From NCBI GenBank assembly GCA_002205965.3, contig NADL03000681.1:372001-436000 (forward strand): 64,000 bases of DNA, in the 5' to 3' direction. Each line of letters begins with the position of its first letter. The stretch's first letter is position 1. The position numbers were made by a program, and so were the translations under genes. This DNA comes from Kappaphycus alvarezii. Lineage: Eukaryota; Rhodophyta; Florideophyceae; Gigartinales; Solieriaceae. Below the pieces are notes generated by a model. The model searched no databases, was not told the DNA's origin, and worked only from the letters and a program-made list of their open reading frames with translations. Shown here piece after piece: positions 35,009 to 45,135 of this stretch.

Positions 35009-35848
35009 TTAGTTGGACTTAGAGTCCTTGGAACCTTTTCCGGACTGATTCTTGCGAGGTCGAGAGCCTTGAGCGGCCTGTTTGTTGAACTCCTTAGCGT
35101 ATGCCTGGGAGCGCAATTCAGCGAACTTGGCCTTAGTTGAGCGATAGAGCTCAGAAGAATACGGGTAGTCGTCTTCACGAAGGTAACGCTGGAGCAGGAT
35201 GGCTTCGGACTTTCCGGACTCGACAGAGTCAGTGAAGAAGTCGGTCCGTTCCAGAATGCGGCTGTAAGTGGCCTCCAAGTAGTGGTGTAGAACAGAGAAG
35301 AACTCAGTAGCGGCTGAGATGTCTTTGTTCTGGAGGGCCTCGGTGACCCGGTGAGCGCAGGCGATGGCGGTCTCACAGTTGTGCCCAACGTTCCAGAGTA
35401 CTTCCGCTTCCCACCCGTCACGAACGTCAGCGGCCTTGATGCGACCGAAAAGACCTTCTGGTTCCGGAATGAACCTCTTGGCGGGATAGGGAGCGACGGA
35501 GCTAGGACGCTGGTACTTGTTGAGTTTGCCGACCTCAGCGTATTCCTGGCGGGTAGCGAGTGTGTCGGCAACTGCGGTTGCAGAGGGCGTGGGCAGTGTG
35601 AACTGAAGAACGCCCGTTTTGTAAGCCTCAGCGGCAGTTGAGGGCTTGACGGTAGGATCAGATACCGGTGGATCTGAATCGGCGGCGGCGGCGGGCTCTG
35701 CGGCAGGAGGGTTCGACGGTCCAGCGGAAGCTTGGAGCAAGTTGACAATCTGCGAGAGCTGGGTTTCGATGCCGGTGACCTTGTTCTCGAGGGTATGGAG
35801 GCGAGAAGCGTCGGACTGCGAGGATTCAGAGGAGGTGGCATGGGACAT
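35009..35848 (-). CDS. Gag-like protein of DIRS/Ngaro-like element
   Basis: This is a 279-residue ORF, the first of the element. The N-terminus is Ser-rich and coiled-coil-like (LHTLENKVTGIETQLSQIVN). It is followed by an Ala/Pro-rich linker, a folded middle part (KYQRPSSVAPYPAKRF; NVGHNCETAIACAHRVTEAL; FFSVLHHYLEATYSRI) and a basic tail (RPRKNQSGKGSKDSKSN) that could bind nucleic acid. No zinc knuckle is seen. By position it is the gag equivalent. Sequence similarity alone does not define its role. An alternative start 6 bases downstream opens the overlapping recombinase frame at 35,841. Confidence 0.75.
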   Translation of the reverse strand: MSHATSSESSQSDASRLHTLENKVTGIETQLSQIVNLLQASAGPSNPPAAEPAAAADSDPPVSDPTVKPSTAAEAYKTGVLQFTLPTPSATAVADTLATRQEYAEVGKLNKYQRPSSVAPYPAKRFIPEPEGLFGRIKAADVRDGWEAEVLWNVGHNCETAIACAHRVTEALQNKDISAATEFFSVLHHYLEATYSRILERTDFFTDSVESGKSEAILLQRYLREDDYPYSSELYRSTKAKFAELRSQAYAKEFNKQAAQGSRPRKNQSGKGSKDSKSN

Positions 35849-35909
35849 GGTTGATGTGCAAGTGTGATAGTCGACCTAGACAGATTCGTCTGGAGCTGGT
35901 TCGAGGGAT

Positions 35910-36230
35910 GAGAACAAGCGACGACTTGAGGAACCAGAAGTTGCGCTAGAGGTTTTCAAGTTGGCGGTTATATAGCCCTGTTGAACCGGTCTTGATCGTG
36001 GTCCAAGTCCCCTTGCGCAAGCGGTACGGCTGCTACGTAGAAACCAGGAAGCATATGCGGCCGCGGCAGCGAGTGTAGGGTGTACAACGGTAAGCTGCCT
36101 ACGTGGCCTTCCTAAAAGGTGCTTACAGTCAATTGATGCAACGTGACGCGTGACTTATCCGGAGTGGCAGATCAAGGCCACGTTCAACCCCCCTTATCAT
36201 ATTCACCCATAATTTTCCAATTAAAGTACC
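35910..36230 (-). repeat. DIRS-like element direct repeat, upstream copy
   Basis: A 321-bp copy of 31,637-31,958, lying upstream of the gag-like ORF. It probably contains the element's promoter. Confidence 0.9.
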
Positions 36231-37165
36231 AAAGTGTGCACCTACTGACCGGCTATTCAGTTAAGAGCGAACTGGATGGATCAAATCGGTCACGTGCAGT
36301 GGGGCTCGCGACAGGATGGCCATAGCCACCAATGACCACAAGGCGCAACTGATACGCTCGTAGACGCACGTGCGAATAGTAGCGTCCGAGGTGTGCCATT
36401 TCCTGGCAACACGAGGTACAAACTCTGCGATAAATTACAGTCCCCGGACAAGGGGCACCGAGGGAATCAAAACCCAGGGGCTGGGATCAGAAGCCCTGGT
36501 CGCGGGAGGGCTGGGAGGGGTGCACCAGGCGCCTTGTCAGGTTGTGTTGTAAGTCTAGGACCTTGCGTTGGTGCGTGAGGGCGGCAGCCCCACAGACAAC
36601 TTGCGTCGCTTTCGTGAGTGAGGGCTGCTTCAATGGGGACGTCACGGCGACGTCACAAACAATAGGCCCGTCCGGGAGGCCGGCTTCCGGGTCACGGGGG
36701 TGTTGCACGAGGTGGATGTCTGCTGGCCTAAAGTCCGGACCCGGGACGAGATTCTTAACTTTAAATTTATAGTCCAGGCCGGCGGAAATGGGAACGTGCC
36801 ATGCGAACACGTTGCGGATGGAGTTGTGGCGGTGAACGCGTCCAAACTCTGAGACGCAGCGGTCTGCGGAATGATCACCGTGGACGTCTGCGTTCTGCTG
36901 ACTGTGGTGGCATTTCAAGGGAAAGGAGTCTGTGTAGACTGGGAGGCCGAGGTGCCTGCACAGGATGATGCTCCAGTGCTCCGGCGACACCTTCGTCGCA
37001 TTTGTGGGATGCACCAATAGGAAAGCGGCGGCCGCGCTGTGACGAAAGGCCAGGCCGCATATGCGATGACGGGTTGCTTCCACGGAGTGGCAGCTAGGAT
37101 GGGGCACCCTCATCCACGGGTCATCTTCCCAAACAACCTTGCCTTGGCCTCTTGCTGTACCAAAG
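36231..37165 (-). mobile_element. 5'-truncated LINE copy (family A), C-terminal ORF open
   Basis: A 208-codon minus-strand ORF (37,113-36,487) is uninterrupted. It has RHRICGLAFRHSAAAAFLLV, CRHLGLPVYTDS, a finger with the second Cys changed to Ser (CHHSQQNADVHGDHSADRC), EFGRVHRHNSIRNVFAWHV, AGLD, FRPADIHLVQHPRDPE...GPIVCDVAVTSPLKQPSLTK and LDLQHNLTRRL. A frame change follows before the FDSLGAP end. The 3' part matches 22,885 onward (ctgaccggctattcagttaag; cggtcacgtgcagtgggg), but the last bases and TTA tail are missing. The DIRS-like element begins there. Confidence 0.7.
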
Positions 37166-38014
37166 GGGAAAATTTGGGTAGTTCAATATTTGGAAAGTAA
37201 TGTCATTTCCTGAAGTGAGGCCACATGTTCCATTAGGGATTGAGGTGAGTAGGTGTGAGCTAACAGAGTACGAGGTTAGCAGCGCAGCCGCGTCGCCCTA
37301 GAAGACGGGCCGGAGTCCGGCCATCAGGCAGGCAGCATTGAACATTGATGCCGCTGCGGTGTGCCTTTGAGTGAGGATATCTTATAACCTTTCTGTACGT
37401 CTCTATTGTCCTTACCGCCACATTCCGTGCGACGTCGCTTAGTAGGGCGTAGGCATATGGGTGCCAACCTCCGAGCTTGGAGATGGGACGGGGATGAGTC
37501 TACCTCTGGCAAAATTCTCGATGAATGACTCGTATCTCCTCATTCTCGCGTTTTTCGCAGCATTCGGTGAGGTCAGCGGGTTGAAGTTGCGAACTCTCCT
37601 GCGGGAGAGTGCCAAGGGGTTGCCGCAGGTGATGTCGAAAAAGTCCGTGCCGCCGGTATGCCCCATTTCGCTATTATTAGCGAACGCCTTCCCGCGGTAC
37701 GTACGAAGTGCTTTCAAATGCAGTTCAGATCTCATTTGCTGAAACAGTACTGTACAAGGCGTTCACTGTACTGTACTGTAATGATAGTTTTGATCAATTT
37801 TGAAATCCTTTTTGATCTTTTGCTGCAACTCTCAAATTCTGATGACCCTTCAACTAAAGCCACACTGATCGGTTGCATGCTTAAATGCTACCGCCCAGTA
37901 TCACATCGTACGGCCGCATGGAGCATGTGTGGAGGAATCACTGATGCTAACCATCTCGACCGTCAATCATACCGAGGGCCAGAAGCTTCTCACGCTCTCT
38001 TCCTTGACTCTCAG
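37166..38014. other. Stretch with LINE second-family relic on the minus strand
   Basis: 37,735-37,330 on the minus strand reads DITCGNPLALSRRRVRN, KNARMRRYESFIENFARGRL, IPVPSPSSEVGTHMPTPYAL, then DVARNVAV and, in another frame, HTAAASMFNAACLMAGLRPVF. This is a third copy of the C-terminal domain seen at 20,940 and 22,403. TACTG repeats occupy 37,744-37,781. The remainder up to the dynactin-like exon has an open frame (to 38,092) that I do not recognise. A pyrimidine-rich stretch ending ctctcag at 38,014 is a plausible splice acceptor for the next gene. Confidence 0.5.
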
Positions 38015-39606
38015 CAACACACGTGCACCCTATGCCTCTATCATATCCAAATTCCTCCGTCGCCTCGCTTCACTCCCGCATACGGCAGCTAGAAGCTGAT
38101 AATGCCTCTCTCTCACACGCCGCATCTGAAGCCGCCTCCCTTGTGGAAGAATATGCCGCCGATGCCGCAGCTTACCGTCGCAGCCAACCAGCCAATGACG
38201 CGCTGGTCACCGAGCTGACCGACGCTGCTCGTCGTAAGGATTTGCGTATTCAACGTCTCACTTCTATGTTGGAAGCTGAACGTGTTCGATCGGAACAAAT
38301 GGAGAACAAGGTGCAGGAACTAGAGGAGATGTTGAGGATAGCGGATGAAATGGAGAAAACGTTGAGGTTGAGCTTAGAGGTCGTCCAAAAGAAAAGATTG
38401 TATGCTTGCAAAAGGACGGTCGAGGACGCTCAAGTTTGGAAGTTGGCCCTGGAAGGTTTCAGACAGTGCATGCCGGAGGGGTTGGTACGGGAGGAGTTTG
38501 AAAGTTTACAAGCCTTAAAGGAAGGTGTGGAAGCACTAAATTTGGCGAAGCAGTTGATTAATAGTATATCAGGAAGCCTGTTTAAGTGGGAGAGGGGCTT
38601 CACAAGAGTTGTCCAAGAAGGGTGTGTTTCACTGGAACGCGCCTTGAAATGGTGTTTTGCAGAGCCCGCGACGAGGGGAGTCTTGGTCCTGGCCGAAGTA
38701 TCCAACTGGAAAGCGAGGTTGGAGAAAGTAATCGAAGCAGTGGGGGACAGCGAAGCCATTCGGTGGACAGACGAGTTCGCGAATATGAAGGAAGGTCTGC
38801 TAGGATGGCTGTTGAAACACTAGAGGGGATCGTCCCAAAGGGATATGTTGCAGTTGTAAGTGAAGGTACGGATGCATTGCTGAGAGATGTCGAGGAATCG
38901 TGGAGGAGTAGAGCTGCGGAAGTGCGTCGAGAATTGAGATTCGTTCGTCATGGCATTGACAAGAGTAGCGATGGAATCAGTATGCAGAAAAAGCTAGATG
39001 TCACGCAAAACACTCTGTCGCGGCGAACCAAGGAGCTGGAGGAGTCAAGGTGAGAATGCAAGTATTTGAGGAGCGTCTGGAAGAGGCTGTCGAGGAGGGA
39101 AAGCAGTTAACTGCATGCAGGAAGAGAATTGCAGAGCTGGAGATGCGACACTCCAATGAAACAGTCGCTGCTACAGAAACTCTAGGCGACGATTCCCTGA
39201 GAAATCTGGTGGAAGTCGCGAGCGCAGTCAGGCATTAAGCTATCATGGCGCGCATCGCCTCTACGAGGACGCTGAAGGCAGAAATGAAACAACTAGGTTG
39301 CGGCAGGTACTTGTTAGACGTCATCTCGCTGATTTACAACCGCATGCACCCAGAACGGACTCGGAGCTTCATAATATTCTCGGAAAAGAGATGGGGTACT
39401 GTAAATCGATGTATAACACTATTGAGGATGCTCGATTGTTCGCTTCCAACGCGTCCATCGTGGATCTAGATCCCGCGGTGCTGTCACCGACAGAGCACAA
39501 GAAATCTCGGCAAAGAGAAACGCAACGAAGGACAGAACATCGACCAATGAAATTCTGTACAATAATCGAGAGGAGAATGCAAGAGATGTGCATCGCCAAG
39601 AAATAA
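38015..39606 (+). CDS. Dynactin p150Glued-like protein, C-terminal part, with frame breaks
   Basis: The reading moves through frames 38,023-38,823, then to 39,053, then to 39,238, then to 39,606. No nonsense codons are needed inside the coding segments. Part 1 has a coiled coil (LHSRIRQLEADNASLSHAAS; NKVQELEEMLRIADEMEKTL), then a helical block with FRQCMPEGLVREEFESLQAL, comparable to the 'LLT.+MP+SF' segment of the dynactin domain. Part 2 has DALLRDVEESWRSRAAEVRR. The junction of parts 2 and 3 reads TLSRRTKELEES then VRMQVFEERLEEA, matching the 'KGEEL.EA.VR+.LLEK+L+.A' start of the second coiled coil. Part 4 ends ASNASIVDLDP and a basic tail. The N-terminal CAP-Gly half is absent, so the gene is truncated or interrupted to the left. 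In relatives, p150 links dynein to cargo. The gene converges on the DENR gene, with 147 bp between stop codons. Confidence 0.5.
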
Positions 39607-39753
39607 TACTAGATCCCGCCAGTCAAGACCTCTCTGGGATCATCACCGCCCTTCGGCTGTCCTTCCTTCACTGAACAGCCTCAAACAGTCTTTGGGCAAT
39701 ACAAGGATTATAACCTTCCTTGTTCCCGTCCCAACTGTCCCTAGAATATCGAC

Positions 39754-40841
39754 TTACTTTTCACGGAAAGGCCTTGACCTTCTTCTTCTGGGCGTTGACG
39801 ATGTAAATGTTTTGCTTCGGAACCTGCAGAACGTCTCGAGAGGAAGGAACATAACATGGCATCCGGGATGTTAGTGGGCATGTTTCTGAGTAGCAGCATT
39901 GTGAAATCATGACACCCTTAACTTACCAGAAACTTTTTGTGAATAATCTCTGCGAAGTCGCTTTGTCGTGAGCCTTGAATTTCGACAACATCACGATTAT
40001 CCGCGGACTACTCGCATGAGATAAAAAGTAAGAATCGAGACACAGCATACAAGGAATAATTAGATGACAGGGGTACGAAACAAATGGGCGACATGAGAGG
40101 GTTAGCAAAAAGGCAAATCAACTTACCACTGCGGTTGAGGCACCGGTGGCTAGCTTGGTCTTTGCTAGTTTGGCAGCATCCTTGAGCTTAATGCCAAACA
40201 AATCTAGACCATAGACAATGGTAACCTGCTTCTTCCCCTTCCTCTGACCCAGAGTAAGAATGATTTCCGCTGGTGGTTTTTTCTTTTGCCGCCACTTGTC
40301 TTCTGTGTAACTGGTACAGCAACCTTGACGCCATTCTCGTCCTGGTCGTCTGCAGCGGGTAAAACAACATCGGCACCTGACTCCTCTGCCAATCGAAGAG
40401 CCTCCAACCGAGCCTCGCATTCCCTCGGAAATATGTCGGGGAAAAATTGCGGCCCATGCTTACGGAGCCATGGCTTGCATCTGTTGACACAAAGCAGCGC
40501 AAATACCACACACAAGGATGAAAGAAGGATGAAAAAGCACAATTCCCGTGTCATGTTAGCAACCTCCCGTCACGACAAGGACGATTTTCACCCGCACAAA
40601 ACTGACATAGCTCTGGCAATACATGCAACAATACGTACTGTTCAAATTGGTTCCGAGACACATATTCATGCAGCTCTGCCGGAAACGAGCAAAAGGGGCA
40701 ATAAGCGACCGACAAAGGGTAGCGGAGGTCCCTCCCTGGGCTCCCCGTTTGATTCGCTGGCGGCTCGTCGGCGGCGGCAACGGTGGATGACGAAGAGGCG
40801 GCGGCAGGCGCGGGTAGAGGGGAGACTAGAGTTGGTTCCAT
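39754..40841 (-). CDS. TMA22: DENR/Tma22 translation reinitiation and ribosome recycling factor (SUI1 domain)
   Basis: Four exons: 40,841-40,639; 40,480-40,127; 40,007-39,927; 39,822-39,754 (stop TAA). The introns are 158, 119 and 104 bp, with donors GTACGT, GTAAGT, GTAAGT. Acceptors are CAACAG, GAGTAG, CTGCAG, and introns 2 and 3 contain CTAAC branch-like sites. The start is AAAATGG. Exon 1 ends the zinc part YPLSVAYCPFCSFPAELHEY, and the splice creates QCKPWL. The SUI1 domain starts AEIILTLGQRKGKKQVTIVY, then GLDLFGIKLKDAAKLAKTKL and ATGAS. Exon 3 gives DVVEIQGSRQSDFAEIIHKK and exon 4 VPKQNIYIVNAQKK. Total coding length is 707 nt, one short of 236 codons. The frame breaks at the A6 run near 40,300. 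Known role: with MCT-1/Tma20 it removes tRNA and mRNA from 40S subunits after termination and promotes reinitiation. Confidence 0.9.
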
Positions 40842-42650
40842 TTTGGACGGCGAGGCTTGCGCGCTTGCGAACAAGTGAGAATAATAGGTCGCGATGGAGC
40901 GAGGGAGTAGGTATTCTGTAGCTTTTAAGGACAAATACGGAAGTTGACGTCGGTCGGGTCGGCAACGGTATGTCGCCGGTGCGTGCCACTGTGGGGTGCA
41001 GACGACGGTGGGCAGCAAAGAAACCGCAGTAGGTGTTATTGCTACTGAAATTTTAGTATTACGAATTGTGCACGTGTGTTGGTTTGATTGGGTGGAACAA
41101 AAACAAACGATTGTTTTATTAGGCTGCGCTATATGGCTGAAATGTAGGTTTTGCATTAGGGGTACAAGTGGGCAGCAAATGCGTCAGGTTCAACGATGGA
41201 CGGATTAACAGCAAGGACTGCTCCTTTTGGGGAAAACGTCTAGTCCAACATCGCAGTATTGCTGCACCCTACAGTATCTTTACCCGACCAAAGCACGTGT
41301 AGGCCAAAGTACGGCAGCGGGAGTGCAGGTCATTGATAACAATCCAGCCAGCTTGTTGGCAGATCAGTATTCACAAAGTAATCAGCGCTGACGTGTGGGA
41401 CGCCTATTTGTGTTCCTTAAAATCCACAAGGTCTGCACTGTTTCGGGTAGCGAGGAAATGTTCATGACAATACAGATGGCGTGAATAGTCTCGCAGGTTT
41501 TTCAAACAAGGGGTCAGCAATTCAGAGGCGACAACATCCCTAAAAGAATTTTGGAATACAGCGAAACAGGTTATTTGCGAACTTGGTGAGGGTTGTTCAT
41601 GTATGCGCGTTATGATGCCGTCAGTAAGCCATTAAAAGCTACTGGATATTAGGCCCTCGTCATGATCTTGCGGGTAATCCTTCATGCCAAGAACTTCATT
41701 CAATGACGCACAGTATGCATTTCTACTGTACACTACAGTACGTATTGATACCAGAACAAAAACGGAGAATATTTCATTGTACTGTAATGACTCAGCCGGT
41801 TAGCTCTTAGCCTCAATTACACACATGTACGCATCGATCACCTTCTTCCCCTGCACTCACGAGAGCTGATCTGCATGTTCTCCAAAGTCCACACGCATCA
41901 ACCAACGTCTCCTCAACTCCATCAAACTACGATCACCATCTCCACGACATTCGTTCAACGCCCCCACACACACACCGACCACCTTCTCCGCTGGGGCACA
42001 GACCCGCCTAAATTGATCATCGCATCTCTGCCAACCTCAAACGACGACTACTATCGCCCCCACGATCAAACACATCAACCGACATTTTCTCAGCGCCAAA
42101 AAACGGATTAGTTCCTTCACTTACACCTACATCGTCATTACTCACCCCCAGAGACAAGGATTAACGTCTCCCTCCACGCTGAAAGGCAGTATGCAACGGT
42201 TCCCCAAGGCCACAAGTATCGATTACTATCCCCGCTAGCGCCCACAAGCGTGAAGAAACGCCATCCATTTCTCCCAAATAGCAGCTCACCGCCCTCACTA
42301 GCGTACAAAACGTCGCCCCTCTCACACAACAGCCATTCTCCACATCTCAACACACCTAGAATCATCAATCGACGTCTCCTTTTCCACATGCGCGCGAAGC
42401 TTTTCCACATGCGCGCGAAGCTTATCTAACGATGCTTCTCGCACGCCTACAGCACCGCTAACCGATTACCCCTACGCATAATAACACCAATCGCTTTCTC
42501 TCCCTCATACAAAACAGGATTTTCTCCTCTGAAGCTTACAAAAATACAGAATGAAAGGCAATACCCATTCCTTTTTTTAAGGCGGTGAGTTAGATGATCA
42601 AGTAGCATTTGCAGCTGCTTTTTGGGTACAAATGGTAAGCATTGCGATTA
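40842..42650. other. Intergenic stretch with promoter side of DENR gene and LINE tail scraps
   Basis: The DENR gene's upstream region begins here. Near 41,790-41,830 a short LINE 3'-tail motif (cagccggttagctcttagcc) is visible. A 21-base unit, ttttccacatgcgcgcgaagc, is repeated twice in tandem at about 42,380-42,421. The C-rich region 41,870-42,400 keeps open frames (for example 41,875-42,111 plus) but shows no family motif. Confidence 0.45.
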
Positions 42651-43760
42651 TCAATCCATTAAAGGCAGGACAACATGTATCTGTTCCAGGCTTCAGGACG
42701 AGCGGGTAACATCCGTCGTAACTATGATGGCGCATATCACCACTATATGGTGAAGTATTTTTGGTCTCACAACCAGTGTCGACCCGGAACGTCACAAATT
42801 AGACCTGAGCAGCCAGAACCTGCCTTCAAGCGAAGGTTTAGAATGCCTCGATCGGCTTTTAATCGAATTTTTACTACAGTTGTAGCAAGATACGACTTTC
42901 TGTGAAAAAGAATGAAACCTGATGCGACAGGCCGACTTGGGATATCGCCACTTTTAAAAGTGATAATTGCTCTTCGTTCTTGATCCTACGATTTACCAGC
43001 CGACTTTGCCAATTACATCTTTGATGTCTCAGAAATAAATTCCTCCCAATGCTTGACCGTCATTTGAAAGGCGGTCTTAGAATTTTTCGGAGCTGAGTAT
43101 TTGCGGGCCCCAAAACAGGATGGTTTGGAGCGCATTAAGAGGGAGTTTGCGGTGTGGGTTCCTGGGATGTATTGGCTGTTTGGATTGCGCAGGATAGGAA
43201 TGAAAGAACTGCCCAAAGGCATTGCAAGGAATCATGAGTGCCAAAGATGGATCTCCGACTGTTCGAATAGAGGTTATTTGCTCATTAGATTTCTGGATAT
43301 GGTCTTTTTATTTTGGGTTGCCCTGAGCATTTAGAGACCTTAACATCCAGGGTTTAAGCGATCATTTCGGTAAATTACTCACTGGTTCTTTTCCTCCCGC
43401 TTGCCCTACTACTACCGTGGATTGCAAGAATTTTACATGGTTCTATCTGACCGACGGCATTTATCCGACTTGGAAGATATTTGTTAAAACGCTAAGTAAT
43501 CCTGTCAATAACAAGAGTGTTTTGTGGAAGGCAGGAGGGTGTAAAAATGTGTAGAACGGGTATTCGAGGTCATGTTTCTTAGTTTCAAAATGCTTTTCAT
43601 CCCCAACGAACTATGGAACATGGCAAAAATGGAGATCATAGCCAAAGCTGCAGTATTTCTTCGCAATATGAGCGTTGAGATCAAGAGAGGTCACTACACT
43701 GGTAACAGATCTGAGAGATATTCAAACCTCTATAAAGAGCTTTAAGATGAGACAGATATC
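42651..43760 (+). pseudogene. Harbinger/PIF DDE transposase, decayed
   Basis: Reading across stops and frame changes gives the order of a PIF/Harbinger transposase. FKRRFRMPRSAFNRIFTTVV (42,830-42,890), DATGRLGISPLLKVIIALRS, and FGAEYLRAPKQDGLERIKRE, then VPGMYWLFGLRRIGMKELPK (43,080-43,215), where relatives have 'PGM.GS+DC.HW.WK.CP'. It continues with a YGLFILGCPEHLE-type piece, DGIYPTW-type (43,450-43,475), then FKMLFIPNELWNMAKMEIIA and LRNMSVEIKRGHYTG (43,585-43,700). In intact relatives it cuts and pastes the element at TAA/TTA. Here the catalytic Asp of the GSIDC block is not retained, so it is inactive. Confidence 0.7.
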
Positions 43761-44303
43761 GTAATTGTACCGATGACTGACATTAGTTTAATAATTGGTA
43801 TACATGAACATGAGATTGCCGATGACATTAAGGTTCGGGGTTGCATCGGCAACTCAAAAAAGGCTTTGATTTATCGCCAATGGAACCAGCAAGGTACCAG
43901 ATATTCTTCCTCATGTTTTGAGGAGTAAAAATTTTCCGGCAGTGTTTACTGCATGGTGATGATGCTCACTAAATTTTTAGCAATTGATCTATAGGTCAGT
44001 TCAGAATTACAGACAAACCGGCGGTTGCGGCTCCGGAAACATAATCAATGTCTCTTATACCTTCAATGCTATCCTTTTCCAGCAGCACGGACGGATTGGA
44101 ATCATGCAGTGCGGGTTACAAATGTAGATGGGAGGTTGGAGATTTCTGAATCAAGCTGCCACACCTCTGAGTTGGAATAATTCCACTTGCGCCTATCATA
44201 TGGCTTGAATTCTGTCCCGGGTTGCCGGACTCTGCCAATCCAGATATGCTTCCCACATTGCAATGGGCTTCCAGTACCTCCAGCGATTTTCTCTGAGAAA
44301 TGC

Positions 44304-45135
44304 TCAAATACCTCTTTTTAACAGAGGATCTGTCCCAGGACTCGAAAATAGATTCATCATGTATGTATCTTTTTCGACATTCAAAAGTTCTTGAGTAGCT
44401 TTAGAACTTTTAGCCAATGCTTCAGCTTGCCTTTCAATTCCCTCAGCCCCCCTTTTCAAAGCATTGACTTGCTTTGAAAGCTCCGAGTACCTTTTAGTTC
44501 CGATTGGCCGCTCTCTGCTGACTGAAATTTCTGGCAATATCACACTACCTATCTGGTTAGATTGTGATTCAGCATTTGTGTTACCGTCAGCATTAATCCC
44601 AGTTTTTAAAGGAACATCAACACGAGCAACTACCTCCACTTCGCCCAATGATTCCGCCTGGTCTTTTGAGCCAAGTATCAGAGACCACGAGTGTGTCGAT
44701 CGGAAAAATTCCAAGCACTGCCTATATTGAAACTGACTTCTAAATTCAACGGATGGATCTCGCAGATACATGTATATCTGTGATATGTTTTCATCGCCAT
44801 TGTAAATTGCGGTAGCTTCCCTTATAATTTCTTCCTCGGAAGGGACCCTGTTGGGTTTCTCTTCTTTATCGCACCAATGATTCCCTCTAGTTTCACAGCT
44901 TCACATTTTGCTTTCCTGTGCCGTTGAGTGACAGACTAACCTGTACGCTCCAGGTAAACCACCGCCGGGGTTTCTTCTTTACATCTCCCGTAAATGATTT
45001 GTAAGCATCCAACACTTGCGATGTTAACAAGATTTTCTTCTTTCCAGATCCGGATGATTGATCTTCAGATGCAGCAACATATGCCCGACATGCATCGACG
45101 CTTTCCTCAGGGATCCGCCCTTTTACTGCACCCAT
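44304..45135 (-). pseudogene. Harbinger-associated Myb/SANT-like protein, decayed
   Basis: The minus-strand N-terminal piece (45,135-44,893) reads ESVDACRAYVAASEDQSSGS and KKKILLTSQVLDAYKSFTGD. Its Arg/Trp end resembles the trihelix-type domain of Harbinger accessory proteins. The C-terminal piece (44,771-44,304) has CLEFFRSTHSWSLILGSK followed by a Ser/Glu-rich linker, RPIGTKR (the usual 'RP.G.K' box) and a coiled-coil tail ERQAEALAKSSKATQELL. It is convergent with the transposase at 42,651-43,760, the standard two-ORF Harbinger layout. In intact elements this protein helps import the transposase and bind the element ends. A frame change separates the pieces. Confidence 0.6.

Larger units (their letters stand above)
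31637..36230 (-). mobile_element. DIRS/Ngaro-type tyrosine-recombinase retrotransposon, apparently intact
   Basis: Three long minus-strand ORFs lie in three different frames: a gag-like ORF, an RT/RNase H ORF and a tyrosine recombinase. They are flanked by direct repeats (35,910-36,230 and 31,637-31,958). There is no integrase of the DDE type and there are no ordinary LTRs. A tyrosine recombinase in place of integrase is the hallmark of the DIRS order. Same-orientation repeats point to the Ngaro/PAT type rather than DIRS1, which has inverted ends. The right end abuts a truncated LINE 3' region at 36,231. Confidence 0.88.

Noticed and set aside
35351..35641. Plus-strand ORFs of 70-100 codons under the DIRS-like element
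   Set aside because: They are shadows of the three minus-strand genes. They have no motifs of their own.
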